Shown one piece after another: positions 1 through 11,679 of a stretch of DNA of 64,000 bases (the stretch's first letter is position 1; each line of letters starts with the position of its first letter). Location of the stretch: positions 28,764,199 through 28,828,198 of the forward strand of contig CP137682.1 of assembly GCA_037976565.1 (NCBI GenBank), read 5' to 3'. The notes beneath the pieces were generated by a model that worked only from the letters and a program-made list of their open reading frames with translations, was not told the origin of the DNA and did no database searches. A program made the translations under genes and the position numbers. The stretch is from Mesocentrotus franciscanus. Its lineage: Eukaryota; Echinodermata; Echinoidea; Camarodonta; Strongylocentrotidae.

Positions 1-654
1 CAAGATCCAACGGACTAGCTGAGAGAATGGTTCGTACCGTAAAGGATCTGTTGACAAAGTGTTCACAGACTGGCCAAGACAGTCAACTGGCTATGTCACA
101 CCTAAGGGCAACACCTGCTGACATGAGATCACCTGCAGAGATGTTGTTTGGAAGACCCATCAGAACAACGCTCCCAAGTCATTATCTTTCAAGAGAAAGA
201 ATCCACCACCACTGATCTTCTCTTGAATCGCCAAAACAAGATGAAAAAAACGCATGACCGACATGTAGGTCCAGATCTTTCACCACTCCACGTAGGACAA
301 CGAGTCAGAGTACTACATTCCAAAGATCATACTTGGATACCAGCCAAAGTATCCAAAGTCTGCGACGAACCTAGGTCGTATAAAGTATCGACACCCAACG
401 GAGGAATCCTGAGACGAAACTGATCTCATGTTAGGGAGATTCCGTCAACAAACCCACCTCCAAAGCGTGTTAGGTTCGACAAAGACTACATTTCATCTAC
501 TCAACCAGACACACCACAACAGAATTGCAACAACCACCAAGCAACTTCATCACCAGAGACTCAGAACATTTAATCACAAAAACCAACGACAAACTCGCAA
601 ACCACAACCAAATATGGACGCAACATCCGTACGCCAGCGAGATACATGTTAGAC
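1..654 (+). pseudogene. 3' end of Ty3/gypsy retrotransposon pol (integrase), broken
   Basis: The conceptual protein starts before the window and enters in the C-terminal half of an integrase core. The SNGLAER motif near base 6 and the MLFGRPIRT block near 142 match the end of the catalytic domain of Ty3/gypsy integrases. A shift from frame 3 to frame 1 occurs at about 185-215. The integrase C-terminal region then continues with the VGQRVRVL, EPRSYKV and NGGILRRN blocks, typical of K02A2.6-like gypsy elements. A TGA at 421-423 falls where family members usually continue with Arg, and the frame then stays open to about 572. With a frameshift and a stop the copy is inactive. Its 5' part lies outside the window. 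Confidence 0.85.
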
Positions 655-1128
655 AATTAAAAATGAACTCTCAAAGAAATTGAAAGGAGAGAGAAGATAA
701 AGAAAAACACAGAAGACGAATAGTTTAATGTAATCTAAGAAGGTTATTGTTCATATGCATGTATCATTATTTTATAATAATTTTGGTATGACAAGCATTA
801 CGTTTACAAGTCAAGAAACAGATGTTAGCCAAAACATGTTTTTGTTTGGAAATTGATTTTTATAAACGAATCAAGTTATATCAAAACTATGTTCAATTGC
901 GCACAAAAAGTTATGTGAAGTTGAAAGTGGAAAAATATTATTATTTTCGTTATTACAATACAAAAGAAAAATATTGAAAACAAAACAAGATGTTATGTTA
1001 TATAACCTGATTGGAAAAAGTTCATTACAAAGCAAATAATCAAAGTTTGCATACTACCAAAAGTATTGTTTTCAAAGCAATTTCTTATTACTCGTCAATC
1101 ATTGATGTTCACTGATTCCCAATCTTTA

Positions 1129-1235
1129 CAGAGGAAGGGGGATGTTACGATATGCGATATCCGAATTTCCGGTATCCGTCGTAGTTGAATAAATAACATG
1201 GCTACCATAACAAACCAGTCTGCCGACTTTGATTT
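1129..1235 (+). mobile_element. Polypurine tract and start of the 3' LTR of the gypsy element
   Basis: A purine run (AGAGGAAGGGGGA, about 1129-1141) is followed at once by TGTTACGATATGCG, the TG-initiated start expected for a 3' LTR. It lies about 500 bases downstream of the pol end. The LTR reads for about 95 bases and is then interrupted by a LINE/SINE-like tail, so its CA end cannot be placed. The stretch 655-1128 between pol and the tract is AT-rich with no open frame. Confidence 0.65.
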
Positions 1236-1330
1236 GATTCATTTATTTATTCACGGTAAAAGCCCAGTTCAGCTGTTTGGCTGTTTTACAATGGGGCCGT
1301 GCATATACAATAAAAATACAAAGTAATCAT
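1229..1330 (-). mobile_element. Probable 3' tail of a non-LTR element inserted in the LTR
   Basis: Read on the minus strand, the segment ends in a short A/T-rich repeated tail (AATAAATAAATGAATCAAAT). It is preceded by a GC-balanced block containing GGCCCCATTGTAAAACAGCC. A microsatellite-like 3' tail of this sort is characteristic of LINEs and SINEs. No coding sequence is attached. It could belong to the LINE at 2674-3417, also on the minus strand, but 1.3 kb separates them. Confidence 0.4.
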
Positions 1331-2673
1331 AAGAACAAAACCATATATCATATAAAGAATAACGAAATAGTAGAATATCTATTTATATCCTGAGTTATCT
1401 ACCATTACCAAGACCCTCAAAGTCACCAGCAGTAGCTAATGCATTTGCCACACTGCATTCTGTAGTAGGTAAGAGTAGAAATCTACAAGTTTATTAACTT
1501 TTCATATACCACACAAATATCCCCCCCCCCCTTGCGCCAAATTGTATTCATAATGGGATAAATATACCAAAGGATTTGAGATTACAAACTGTTTTACTAG
1601 GTTACAATTAGACTTATCATGGAGGTAATTAGGATTGTAAATGGTTGATTTTGGAAGGACATTAAAGTACATAATGCAATCCTTCCATCAATTGGTGTTT
1701 ACTGTTTTGTGCAAAATTGCATTTGTGGCAAACAAGCAACCATGCAGAGAGGGAAAAAAAAGAAACCAAAGTGTTAATATCTTGCCAAAGGGCCCATGGT
1801 TGGGCGAAGAAAATGAAAACATTCAATTCTAAATTCTGTTACTGCTAAGCTAAAGCTCATGATGATTTATAACTATACTTTCTAAACAAGTTACTAAAAT
1901 CACAAATTAACAGGCATCGTATTGGCAAATAGGCAAATCGTAAATGAAAGGAAAATAAAAGGAAGAAGCGAAAAATATAAATTTCATACCATCTTCATCT
2001 TCTCCTTGCCAATTCTTCCCTCTACAGACCTCTGCCCCTGGACACAGCCCTCTGGAAACTGTCTTCGCTTCTCCAAATCGAGGTGTTACTTGTGTCCTGG
2101 AGAAACAAACAAATCTCTCTTTTTTAATTTTTAAGAGAAATGTATGAAGCTATTAGAACACTAAGATCATTCAATTATGGTTTATTGTAAATAAAAACAT
2201 GATGAATAAAAAGTCCGGAGACTCATTCAATTCAGTTTACAAATTATATATACATACAAAAATATAAGAAATCAATACTTTTTAGCAATCTTCATATCAA
2301 TTACTTCTAATTAACTAAACAACTAATGTCAAATAAGCGTAAAATAAAACATGTTGTAATTATTCAGTTATAACATTTAAAAAGTTAAATATGTTTTTAT
2401 CATTTTCTAAATGTCATATTCATACACTTTCAAATTAATAAGTAATAATTTTGTAACCTAGTTCACATTTCTTTTAGAAACATATTTCTATATGGGTGAT
2501 TATTCCAAGAAATATAATAATACAACATATTAAAATTTTGATTAATTACAGAGTAGTCCTATCAGTATATTATGAAATGAGATTAAATTTGGTTAATTGG
2601 CATGAAAATAAGATAATCACATCTTGATCCAGACACCTGAACATAATATGGTCATAATATGGGGTTAACATAA
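1331..2673. other. AT-rich sequence without a recognisable gene
   Basis: No convincing open frame or repeat pair was found. A poly-C run lies at about 1521-1531. The part next to 2673 is probably the 3' untranslated region of the minus-strand LINE. Confidence 0.5.
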
Positions 2674-3417
2674 CTACAGATTTGAATTCAAGATTCGTGT
2701 GAAGTGAGGAATGGGAGATTGCCTGTAACGCTCTGTTCTCATGTTGGGGGTATTGAGCTGAAGAGAGTTGCGGAGAGTGCGTCGTGAGATGGTTTGTCTA
2801 GTTTCAGGCAAGAGATGGCGGTGGCGGTCTGAAATCAGCTGGGATTTGGAAAACTTTTTACAAAGAACAGAGCGTCGTTCAGACAGTCTGACAACACCCA
2901 GTGACTGCAGAAGTTGAGCATAAGACATTGTGTCGGGAAATGTACCAGTGATAATACCCAATGCTCTACTCTGCAGCCGCTCAATGCTGTTTGCTTGGAC
3001 AACAGTTAAGCTCGATGACCAAACGGGTACGCCAAATTAAAGGCATGGACGAATGTACATCATGTATATCAATACCAAGTCCTGAGTGTTGACACTTTTC
3101 CTTTTCAGTTTACTCAGTACAAATAGTTTGCATGATGCTTTTTTGACGATGGTTTTAATGTGTTGATCCCATTTAAGGTCATCTTTGATTTTTATACCAA
3201 GCAATTTCATGTAAGATACTACTTCAAGCTGAACACCATTGATCTCCAACTGAGGGGCAGGCGGTGCATTGCACAAGAATGAGACCAGCATGGTTTTGCA
3301 TTTTGTTTGATTGGGCCTCATGTCGTTTATTTTACACCAGTCGAAAAGAGAATCAATGTGTGTTTGTAACTCATGTGGAGTTACCTCAATCAAATACATC
3401 AAAAGAGGTAAATACAT
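2674..3417 (-). pseudogene. Non-LTR retrotransposon (CR1/Jockey-like LINE) reverse transcriptase C-terminus
   Basis: Read on the minus strand, this is the thumb and C-terminal part of a LINE reverse transcriptase. It has the LFDWCKINDMRPNQTKC segment near the start, MKLLGIKIKDDLKWDQHI, then YIRPCL, a TAA at 3036-3034, and FGVPVWSSSLT. It continues through IERLQSRALGIITG to RYRQSPIPHFTRILN just before the natural stop. These blocks, in this order, are diagnostic of CR1/L2/Jockey-type elements. Both halves are in one frame, so the only visible lesion is the single TAA where an acidic residue is usual. The 5' end at about 3417 looks truncated, as in most genomic LINE copies. Confidence 0.85.
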
Positions 3418-3818
3418 TTTGAGGTAGTTCCAACTTCCTGCAGGGCGTAAAACAAGGTTAGTAAGGGCACTTGTTATAAATGATTCTTCTTTTTGACTAA
3501 AAAGGTGCTTTATAGTAAGGCCTAGAAGAAAAGAAACAGAATACCTTTACATTACAATCTTCACATGAATTATGACAATATCAAGCAAATTGCCTCATGC
3601 ACCATGGGGTGGGAGGAGCCTATCTATCTATCTCACATTTTGGAGGGGCAAAGTCCCCATTGCCCCTCGAGTACACATCTTGAACAACATTCAGTTTTCC
3701 AGTTCGCTATCCCACTTTCATACAAAAGATATATTCATATTCACAAAATATATTACATTTTAATGTAATATAAACAAAGCAAAAACTCAAAGTTAAAAAA
3801 TACATTTTTTGTACATAC
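3418..3818. other. Spacer between the LINE and the Mind-bomb-like exons
   Basis: No further Mind-bomb exon is recognisable here. A few TCTA repeats occur at about 3620-3635. If the gene below is intact, this is intron sequence. Confidence 0.4.
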
Positions 3819-4487
3819 CCTGTTTTTTTCCAGCTGGTGAAGCGAGTGAATGTATGAGTCGAGTCATGTTTATCATTCATGTAGCATGGGGTACAAAGTT
3901 CATAATCAGGGCAGCTTTGATCACTGCATTTCCAGCGTATGCCCGCGATAGGATCCATCAAACAGCTATTACAAACTATACCAATATGAATTACACCTGG
4001 AAAAAGAATTGAGGAAGATGGAAAATTAAGAAATTGTATAGCAGTATTGGTGTAGCTGTTAATATGAATTGAAAAGTAATCCCCCATAAAATACTTAGAA
4101 CTTAGAAAGCTTTTGTCACTGTTAAATGAGTAATCAATATCTAGTTATTGACCATTTCATCAAAATCTGTTGATTCAAGTACTAGTTTAGATTTGGATTT
4201 TAATATAAACTAAAAGAAAAATTGTTACGAGAATTATTAAGGGAATAATTACCTGCAGGGGCATTGTCAAAGAGCGCAAGATCATATGACCCATTGGACC
4301 CGACCTGATAGCTGTTACCATTACCATTATCCCATCTGACCTTGGCCCAGCCGGTAGGAATGGGTTTCTGTGGGTCTTGATCTTTGAGCTTGACCACTGT
4401 GCCAAGATGACCCTCACCGCCATCTTGACCTCGCCATGTCCAGGTGGTGCTCCGGACAACTCGGTGTCCAACCTCCACGGTTGCCAT
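3819..4487 (-). CDS. Mind-bomb-like E3 ubiquitin ligase, first two coding exons (partial)
   Basis: Exon 1 runs 4487-4253 from an ATG and encodes a MIB/HERC2 domain, seen as VGHRVVRSTTW, QDGGEGHLGTV and VRWDNG. It ends in a CAG|GTAATT donor after 78 codons plus one base. Exon 2 runs 3996-3819 after a ttccag acceptor and encodes a ZZ zinc finger with the pattern CNSC, WKC, CPDYELCTPC, then His residues. It ends at a GTATGT donor, and the phases join (gca g|gt gta). MIB1 and MIB2 have the same MIB/HERC2-then-ZZ order at their N termini, followed by a second MIB/HERC2 domain, ankyrin repeats and RING fingers; they ubiquitinate Notch ligands. None of those later parts is visible. The gene therefore either continues past the left edge through a long intron or is a fragment broken by the LINE and gypsy insertions. 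I cannot say whether it is MIB1, MIB2 or a lineage-specific paralogue. Confidence 0.8.
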
Positions 4488-4629
4488 CCTGATTTAGATG
4501 ATCTGATCTGATTTGATTTGCTTTGGCCTGTTTCAATATAAAAATATAACAACGTCCTAATAGTAAATAATCCTTTTCTAATGTACCTATACCTGCATTC
4601 AAACTCAGCACCCCTTCTCCCTGCATATT

Positions 4630-4815
4630 TCTCTTCTCTCTCTCTCTCTGTCTCTTTCTTTCTGTTTCTCTCTTTTCTTTTCTTTTCTTTCTTTCCTCTC
4701 TTCCTGGATCCCCCCGGAAAATATCATTATCTCTCTTTCTTTCTCTCTCTATCTATCTACCTCTCTATATCTCTTGTACAACTCCAACCTCACTCTCTTG
4801 CTTCCTCTCTCTATC
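4630..4815. repeat. CT-rich microsatellite
   Basis: Imperfect (CT)n with TTTC and TATC variants. The plus-strand open frame across it is a low-complexity artefact. Confidence 0.85.
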
Positions 4816-6648
4816 CATTTACAGTTAACACATACATTATTCATGGTCCTACCAAGTTTTGTACGTTTTTAAGTATGGGAAAACTTAATTTGTTTCTTGA
4901 GAATGTGACACATAAACGGTTACATAAAAAGTATTCAACATATTATATAGGCTCTAACTCGACCAATCCACTTTTCATTCTTCAGTTATGGAGAAGAAAA
5001 AAAATCACATTACAAAGGGTATGAAAAAAATACTAAATATTACTATATAGATCTTCTTTCTCTGATTACTTCCTTGTCACAGACACATATGAAAATCACT
5101 GCTAGCTTCCTCATGAATTAAAATCTAATTTACATTGGCAACGTTATAGTAAATTTTAAGATAAAAACGTATTGCTTTATAAAGAAAGTAATATTCGACA
5201 GCAAGAATAGGTAAATGTATCAATATTGCATGAAAAATGATACGCCATATTTTATTGGGAATAAAGCTTCAAACATTATCCCCCCCCCATCCCAGTAAAA
5301 GAACTGTTAATGTTAACCAGTAATCTTAAACAGTAGGCCTCATGTTTAACTAGATTTGGAAGCAGGGATTATAACAAATATCTGCTGTACAATGTGACTT
5401 CTGAACCGTACAATAGTCATCCATTTTTCCAATGCCCAACTTGACTATGATACAGGTACATGCATGTTGACAGGATAAATCTTCGCTTGAAGATACAGGA
5501 AAGTGATACCGGTAGTATCAGAGGAAGGCAGATAGTTGTGATCAGGGTTGTCTTTTTCACAATATCCTGCAATACTCACGTTCTCTGCATGCATACATGT
5601 TTCACTTTCATGTCTAAACAAATGTCCACAAAAATCATTCCAATTCATGAATAGGTTTATAGGTTGTGCGTTTTAATCTTTCGACCAGCTATACTGGAGT
5701 ACTGCTAGTCATGACTGGAAGTTGAGAGAGGATGTTTTAAGCACATAATTTACCATTTATCAATTGTCCATATCAAACTTGTTTTAAAGATGGGTTGTAC
5801 ACAACTATATTTCTTAAATTTGCCAATATAGGGCTTCATGTGCAAATGTACATTCAGCTGTTAAACTTGAGAATGGAATCATCCCCAACGAGCAGATTCA
5901 GAGGCAAAAATGGCAAAGCCCCCCCCCCCCTAAATTAAAAAAAACAAAGATAATAAATATGGGGAAAATTAAAGAAAACGAAAGAATAGAGATATAAAAT
6001 TAAAGAGACATATCAATAATACTATATACGAAAAAATAATGGCAGACAGAACAACTGCAACAACAACAACACTATGGTATTAAATAGTAATAGTAGTAAT
6101 AATACTAATTATTAACCGTATCAGACATCTGAGCAGGGCAATTTTTAAATTGTATTGCCCTCTAAGTTTAACTAATATTAAAAAGCCAACAAAACTACGC
6201 GCGAAAAACAAATATTGACCGCTCTGAAAAGTCAATGGGATTTTGTGTGTAATTTGCCTGTCAATATTATTACACAGTAAAACACTGAACAAATATTATT
6301 GCCCATTCTGGAAAGTCAATGGCAAAATGCGTGTTAAACTAGTGGGCAATAATGTCAAGCCAACATCCGGGTTTTTGAATTTTCTTTGCGCATCTATTAC
6401 GCGTATGAGAGCCTGCGCACTTTGCGCGCACTCTATTGTGACATAATAATCACACCCAATGCACACTGTTTGCAGTGTATCGAAAATTTCGTCAAGCACT
6501 AGATGAACAGTGCTGGTTTGACGATGTTTTTGCAACTTTTCATGCTAGGAAACCCTGTGCAGGGTAGGCTACGGTATTTTACATAATTTAAGAGTATAAG
6601 ATAGTTAGAGTTTCTTGTTTGCTCTAGATGTCTGATGTGATTAATAAT
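4816..6648. other. AT-rich intergenic sequence
   Basis: No gene was recognised. Poly-C runs lie at 5281-5288 and about 5919-5931. Between about 6130 and 6360 there are several scattered near-copies of a motif containing gggcaat or attgccc in both orientations, perhaps relics of the hairpin element that follows at 6649. Confidence 0.45.
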
Positions 6649-6755
6649 AGTAATATTGACTGCCTAATTCAGGGCAATACGACTTGTCATATATCACCCT
6701 CACCTTCGGTTCGGGCGATATATGTCGTATTGCCCTGAAGGCAGTCAATATTACT
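6649..6755. repeat. Near-perfect palindromic hairpin element
   Basis: The left arm begins AGTAATATTGACTGCC and carries CAGGGCAATACGAC and ATATATC. The right arm is its reverse complement and ends GGCAGTCAATATTACTT. The arms are about 45 bases each around a short GC-rich loop (CACCTTCGGTTCGG). It is a miniature inverted-repeat element or its fold-back remnant. Confidence 0.8.
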
Positions 6756-6764
6756 TAAAAGTAA

Positions 6765-6875
6765 TACTACTACTAATAATAGCAATAATAATAATGATGA
6801 TGATGATGATGACGATGAGATGGAGGAGAAGAAGGAGAAGAAAAAGAAGAAGAAGAGCAACAACAACAACAAAAA
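6765..6875. repeat. AAT/GAT/GAA triplet microsatellite
   Basis: Runs of aat, gatgatgat and gaagaa triplets directly follow the hairpin. The minus-strand poly-Phe/Ser frame is an artefact. Confidence 0.8.
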
Positions 6876-7293
6876 TAATATTGCACTCGATCGCATGAAT
6901 GCATGTGTGGCAACAGTAGATATCAAAGTGAACTAGATACTATTCTAATTCTATTATTTAAGTCTCAAATCATCTATGCTTATCCTCAATCAGATGCAAA
7001 TTTAATATATTCTCAAAACTACACATCCTGGTGTTGATGATTAGTCAAGTATGATTTAATGAATATCCCAGGGGGGTACTCACATATTAAGACAAACGGG
7101 GATGTGCCGCTCTAATGGGTCACTTCTTCACAAAAAATCTTTAAACATGGGTCCCATTTTTTACAAAAAAAAATCAAAACTTGTGAAAAATGGGCCTTTA
7201 TTTCGAGAAAAGTCTGCCAAAATGACCCTTAAAAATGGGTAGGGGTTTCGAGGGTAGGGGTTTCGAGGCTTGAGCAGCACACTCCCGTCCAAA

Positions 7294-7985
7294 CTCTCGT
7301 GTTTCATGTTTGTGAGAAAAGTCAATACGAGTTTATCGAGAGAAAAAAAATAAGAAAAAATTGCATGCATGAGAAAAGAAACCAAACTGGGAACTTACTT
7401 GATCTGCAGATCAGCAGTAAAAGTCATACCTCGAAAAAAGGGTTGGCGACAATGTTTATAGCAGTGATGTCGTAGTATAAATACATTCACAGTGCCTTTG
7501 CCTTGTCTTCTGATGCTTCACTGCACTGTCAATAAAGCACGGAAGCTCCCGTCGCTGTGTATACATACGAATAGCTATAGCAAGCTGGTCGGGTGTGGGA
7601 ATTCCCATCGGGAAATCCCCTTTCGCAAGTTGCATTACCTCATCATCTAATTATCAAACGCGAATGCGCTACTTCTATTCCTATTTCTATGTCTTTTCCT
7701 TTATCCCCCACCTCTCTCTCTCTCTCTCTCTTTCTCTTCTCCCTTTTGTCTCTCTGTGCCCCCTACAGTATTCTCTCTCTCTCTCTGTGACTCCTACAGC
7801 CCCTCACTGCCCCCTCCCCTTCCCACCTCTCTCTCTCTCTCTCTTTCTCTCGTTTTGGATATTTCAAATAAATCGTTATCACTGGTCCTATCCCACTCAT
7901 AATATTTCTGCCTATCCTGTATGAGCATTCGGACTGAACAAAGTATTGAATGAACTTATGTTTGATGGAGAAAACAGTATTGTAG
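7294..7985 (+). repeat. Tandem duplication, copy 1
   Basis: This stretch is repeated at 8185-8933 in the same orientation. Shared landmarks are a block starting GTGTTTCATGTTTGTGAGA, a block containing GATCTGCAGATCAGCA, a block with GTGTGGGAATTCCC, a (CT)n tract at about 7711-7852, and an end with GAACTTATGTTTGATGG. No gene is recognisable inside. Confidence 0.85.
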
Positions 7986-8184
7986 TCTATACTTAAAGAT
8001 CATGATGCTTTTTCGAGTTTGGAAGCCATATCGCATACACTTTGTACAATATCTTGGCTGATAGCCTAAGACCGAAATCTGTCTTTTATGATATCAACTG
8101 TTGTTCCAATGAGACTACGCCTGGCTCCACTGACCGCCTTTTCCCCATAGCTGACAATTATTTCTGTCTACGTGCACATCGACT

Positions 8185-8933
8185 CTTGTGTTTCATGTTT
8201 GTGAGAAAAGTCAATACGAGTTTATCGAGATGAAAATTAGGATAACATAGCATGCATGAGAAAATAAACCAAACTGGGAACTTACTTGATCTGCAGATCA
8301 GCAATAAAAGTCATACCTCAAAAAAAGGTTGGCGACAATTTTTACTGCGGTGATGACGTAGTATAATGTGTCCTTTAATTATCAATTAATTAATTAATTT
8401 TTTTTACTTCCAGGCAAGATGATAACAATACATAGAAAATATCACAGGGTTTTGTCTCCTAATGCTTCACTGTCAATAAAGCACGGGAGCTCCCGTCGCT
8501 GAAGGACGGATAGCCATAGCTAGCTGGCCAAGTGTGGGAATTCCCGTCGAGAAATCCCATTTTTGCAAGTTGCATTACCTAGTCATCTAATTATCAAACG
8601 CGCGTGCGCTATTTCTATTACTATTTCTATGTATTTTCCTATATCCCCTACCTCTCTTTTCCTCTCTCTCTCTCTCTCCTCCTTTCTACTCTCTGTGCCC
8701 CTTCAGCATTTTCCCCTCTCTGTCTCTCTCTGTCTCTCTCTGTCTCTCACTGCCCCTCACTGCCCCCTCCCCACCTCTCTCTCTCTCTCTCTTTCTCTCG
8801 TTTTGGATATTTCAAATAAATCTTTATCACTGGTCCTTTCCCACTCATAATATTTCTGCCTATCCTGTATGAGTATTCGGACTGAAAAAGTATTGAATGA
8901 ACTTATGTTTGATGGAAAAACAGTATTGCAGCC
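8185..8933 (+). repeat. Tandem duplication, copy 2
   Basis: Same landmark order as 7294-7985, but with an extra insertion at about 8371-8440 (TTAATTAATTAATT plus a T run) and a shorter, different (CT)n tract at about 8651-8805. The two copies start about 890 bases apart. Confidence 0.85.
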
Positions 8934-9101
8934 CCTCGTGTTCTTCGTATAGCCTAATACGTTCACTTTGTATGGATCAATTAAAACAATAACATTAAAA
9001 TGTATACTTTAAGTGAATAAAAAGGAGTTGAAAATCAGTCTATTTTTTGAGAGATAACCCCCCCCCCCCAAAAAAAAAAAAAGAGGCAAGGAAAAAAGGG
9101 C

Positions 9102-9174
9102 ATTAGCTAGGTATTGAACCCAATACGTTCCAATTAAGAGACGATAACCTAGCCGCAAGACTGCTGTGCCTCAC
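9102..9174 (-). repeat. tRNA-like sequence (SINE head or tRNA relic)
   Basis: On the minus strand this 73-base stretch has a B-box-like GGGTTCAATACC near its 3' end and an A-box-like GTCTTGCGGCTAGG near its 5' end, at roughly tRNA spacing. The acceptor ends do not pair convincingly, so a functional tRNA is unlikely. A tRNA-derived SINE head is the better guess. Confidence 0.4.
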
Positions 9175-9410
9175 TGAAAATCTCTAATTATTTTCTTCAT
9201 ATTAACACTTTTAGTTGTTGTAGCTGGAGTCGGAAAGGCGTAGATTTAGTTATTGAAAGTATGAGGTGTTTTGATATTCTTCGTAATTCAGAGAGTCACT
9301 TGTTAAAGAAAGATTATACAATGCCAATTTCCCTTTTTTGGGGGAGAGGAGGTCTCATCAAAAAAATTGGCAAGTCAATATCATGGACTAAAAATGAATA
9401 GAATAAAGGA

Positions 9411-9481
9411 GTAACATGGAATCGAACCCATTATCTTTGCATAGTGAAGCGATCGTTTATCCGCAAGACAACTCTGTCTCA
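9411..9481 (-). repeat. Second tRNA-like sequence
   Basis: The minus strand carries a full B-box match (GGTTCGATTCC) inside a small stem, and an upstream GTCTTGCGGATAAACG resembling the A-box region at 9102-9174. The shared TCTTGCGG and spacing suggest the two are related. No tail typical of a complete SINE was identified. Confidence 0.4.
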
Positions 9482-11679
9482 TGGCTATTATCTAGTTTAC
9501 TTCTACTTTTTAACACTTTCTGATGGCAATTACTTAACAAAAAAGATGCTTATTGACTGTTTTACGCTTTTGGGATACATGATGATTAATTTTTGTATTA
9601 ATGTTGTCAAGATTGCCGTAAAACTTTCTTCCAGTTACTTATTATTACAGTGAGTTTCTTTTAATATTTAATAATATTATCATTTTATTCCCTTAAACTG
9701 CCGACATAAATTGTTATGTCAATTTCCATTTGCGTAGCTCCCTGACATTACATAATGTATAGAAAATGCTATATTTACTTCAGTATGCGTGGTATTCCCT
9801 AACGTGGCATCAATGAATAGGGAAGCTTGGCTATTCAATTCTGTTATCAATAGCTGGCATCATTGAGGGATATTTTAATAGTTACATAACAAACTAATCA
9901 GATCTTTCTGACATAGCATCAATGAATGTATTGAAAACGAAACGATCCTCCCTTCCTCGGAGACCACTCATATCTTCGTCTTTTATTTTAATGCACTTTC
10001 AATACACGGATAGGCCAAGCTGCAAAGTGATTGAGAGGAAAAAATAATTACATGCGAGAGTTTTAATGCATTGCAAAAGACAGTTATGAAGAAGGCCAAC
10101 AAATGGGACTACTATGCACAATACCAAACAGAAAGTAGGTGTTAGCTCTAATAGCACACGCAATCGGATGTAGATCTTTATTTATTTTTCTGGCCGTTTT
10201 CTAAAGAATCAGTATGCAGTTTGTTTTCCCGACATAGCACCAAGAACTTCAACAAACTGCCAAATTCGAATCATGTCAGTTATAAGAAGCGAAGCTGGTT
10301 TAGCGATCTTTTTCAATGGTGACTTTTTTTGTTACTCTGCTCGATTACATAATGGGTTAAAAGAGCCCTCCTGACATAGCAACAATGGACAAATTTTGAT
10401 GTATTGTCACTATATGCACAGTAGAACCTCTTTCTCCTCGTCTGGGACGACAAGCGTTTTCGATATCCCTACAGGAAAATAATAGACTGGGGCTGTAGTG
10501 AAATTTCAAGAGAAGAAAACAACTTGAAGACCGTTCAAATTAATGCTGAGAAATGGAAACTAAAAAATACCGCTTTTCAAACCAATGGGATATGGATGAA
10601 GTTAAAATATTTAGGATTTGGGCGCAAACGCAATCGGGTACCACTACGCTGTCGGGGCCAGCTTAGCTAGACCCTAAAAGAATATATGGACCCTATTTAG
10701 GAATGACCTCCATCAAGACTCCCCGATAGTTATTTGCAAAATAGCCCCCTTGTCACAGACCCTTATTTTACTCTTTTGAGAAATCCATTGACACATTGTG
10801 ATTCACACCCCTTTACCTAATTATACATGTATCGACAGCAAGTATTTAATATCGGGCTTTCCCGCCCCAAATATTTGAATTAATTTGTGGATCGAGTTTC
10901 TCATCACACTCTACTTTAATAGGTTTATGGGGTGTATATTGGATATTCATCTCTTGTCTCTCTCCTGCTCTCTCTCTCTCTCTCCCTTGCATATTTCACA
11001 TCAACCTTTATATCAAATTATTTCAACAACAATTGTGCTATAACTGAACGAGGCAGGAAAAAAAATAATATCGGTCTTTCCCGCCAAACTAATTGAAGTA
11101 ATTCCCGCCAAAATAGTTGAATAAATATCTGTGTCTGTGTTATTTTATATTCCATTTTTTTTCCCAAGCTACATGTTCATGGAGCTGCAGCACACGTTAT
11201 AAGAAAATATTTAGCCAAATTTTAAAGAGTTGTACTCTGCACAATTTTTTTGTTAAATAGGTTTTTACTAAAGATTGCAGGTCTTTTTAACTAGAAACCT
11301 CTACAAAAGTATTCATTTGAATAAAAAGCATAGTAAAACAACATACACGTACATGTAGTTCACTTGGGGATAACAATATATGCATACACTATACACCATT
11401 TCTGAATTAAATTCTTCAATTCTATCAAAAGGAATCAAAAGAACGAAATATGATAGATGTGAAACTCGAAATGCTAATACAACTAATACTAGAAATAGCA
11501 GAGGTGAGAGTAAATACTCTGCGGTTTTTAGTTTTTAAGTATTCCATAAATCATGATAGCTTTGTTGTCACAAATATCAATCTTCTTCTCATAATCAGTT
11601 TTATCACAATAGGCCATGATCAGATACACATGTGAACAACTTCTAACAAGATTTTGCCCAAAGGAAGCATATTTAGGTA
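9482..11679. other. AT-rich intergenic region with a decayed motif repeat
   Basis: No gene was recognised. Variants of CTGACATAGCATCAATG recur at about 9741, 9798, 9851, 9907, 10229 and 10370; the first four are 53-57 bases apart. A TTTCCCGCC-like motif occurs three times (about 10858, 11076, 11103). A short (CT)n lies at 10968-10984. Confidence 0.45.
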
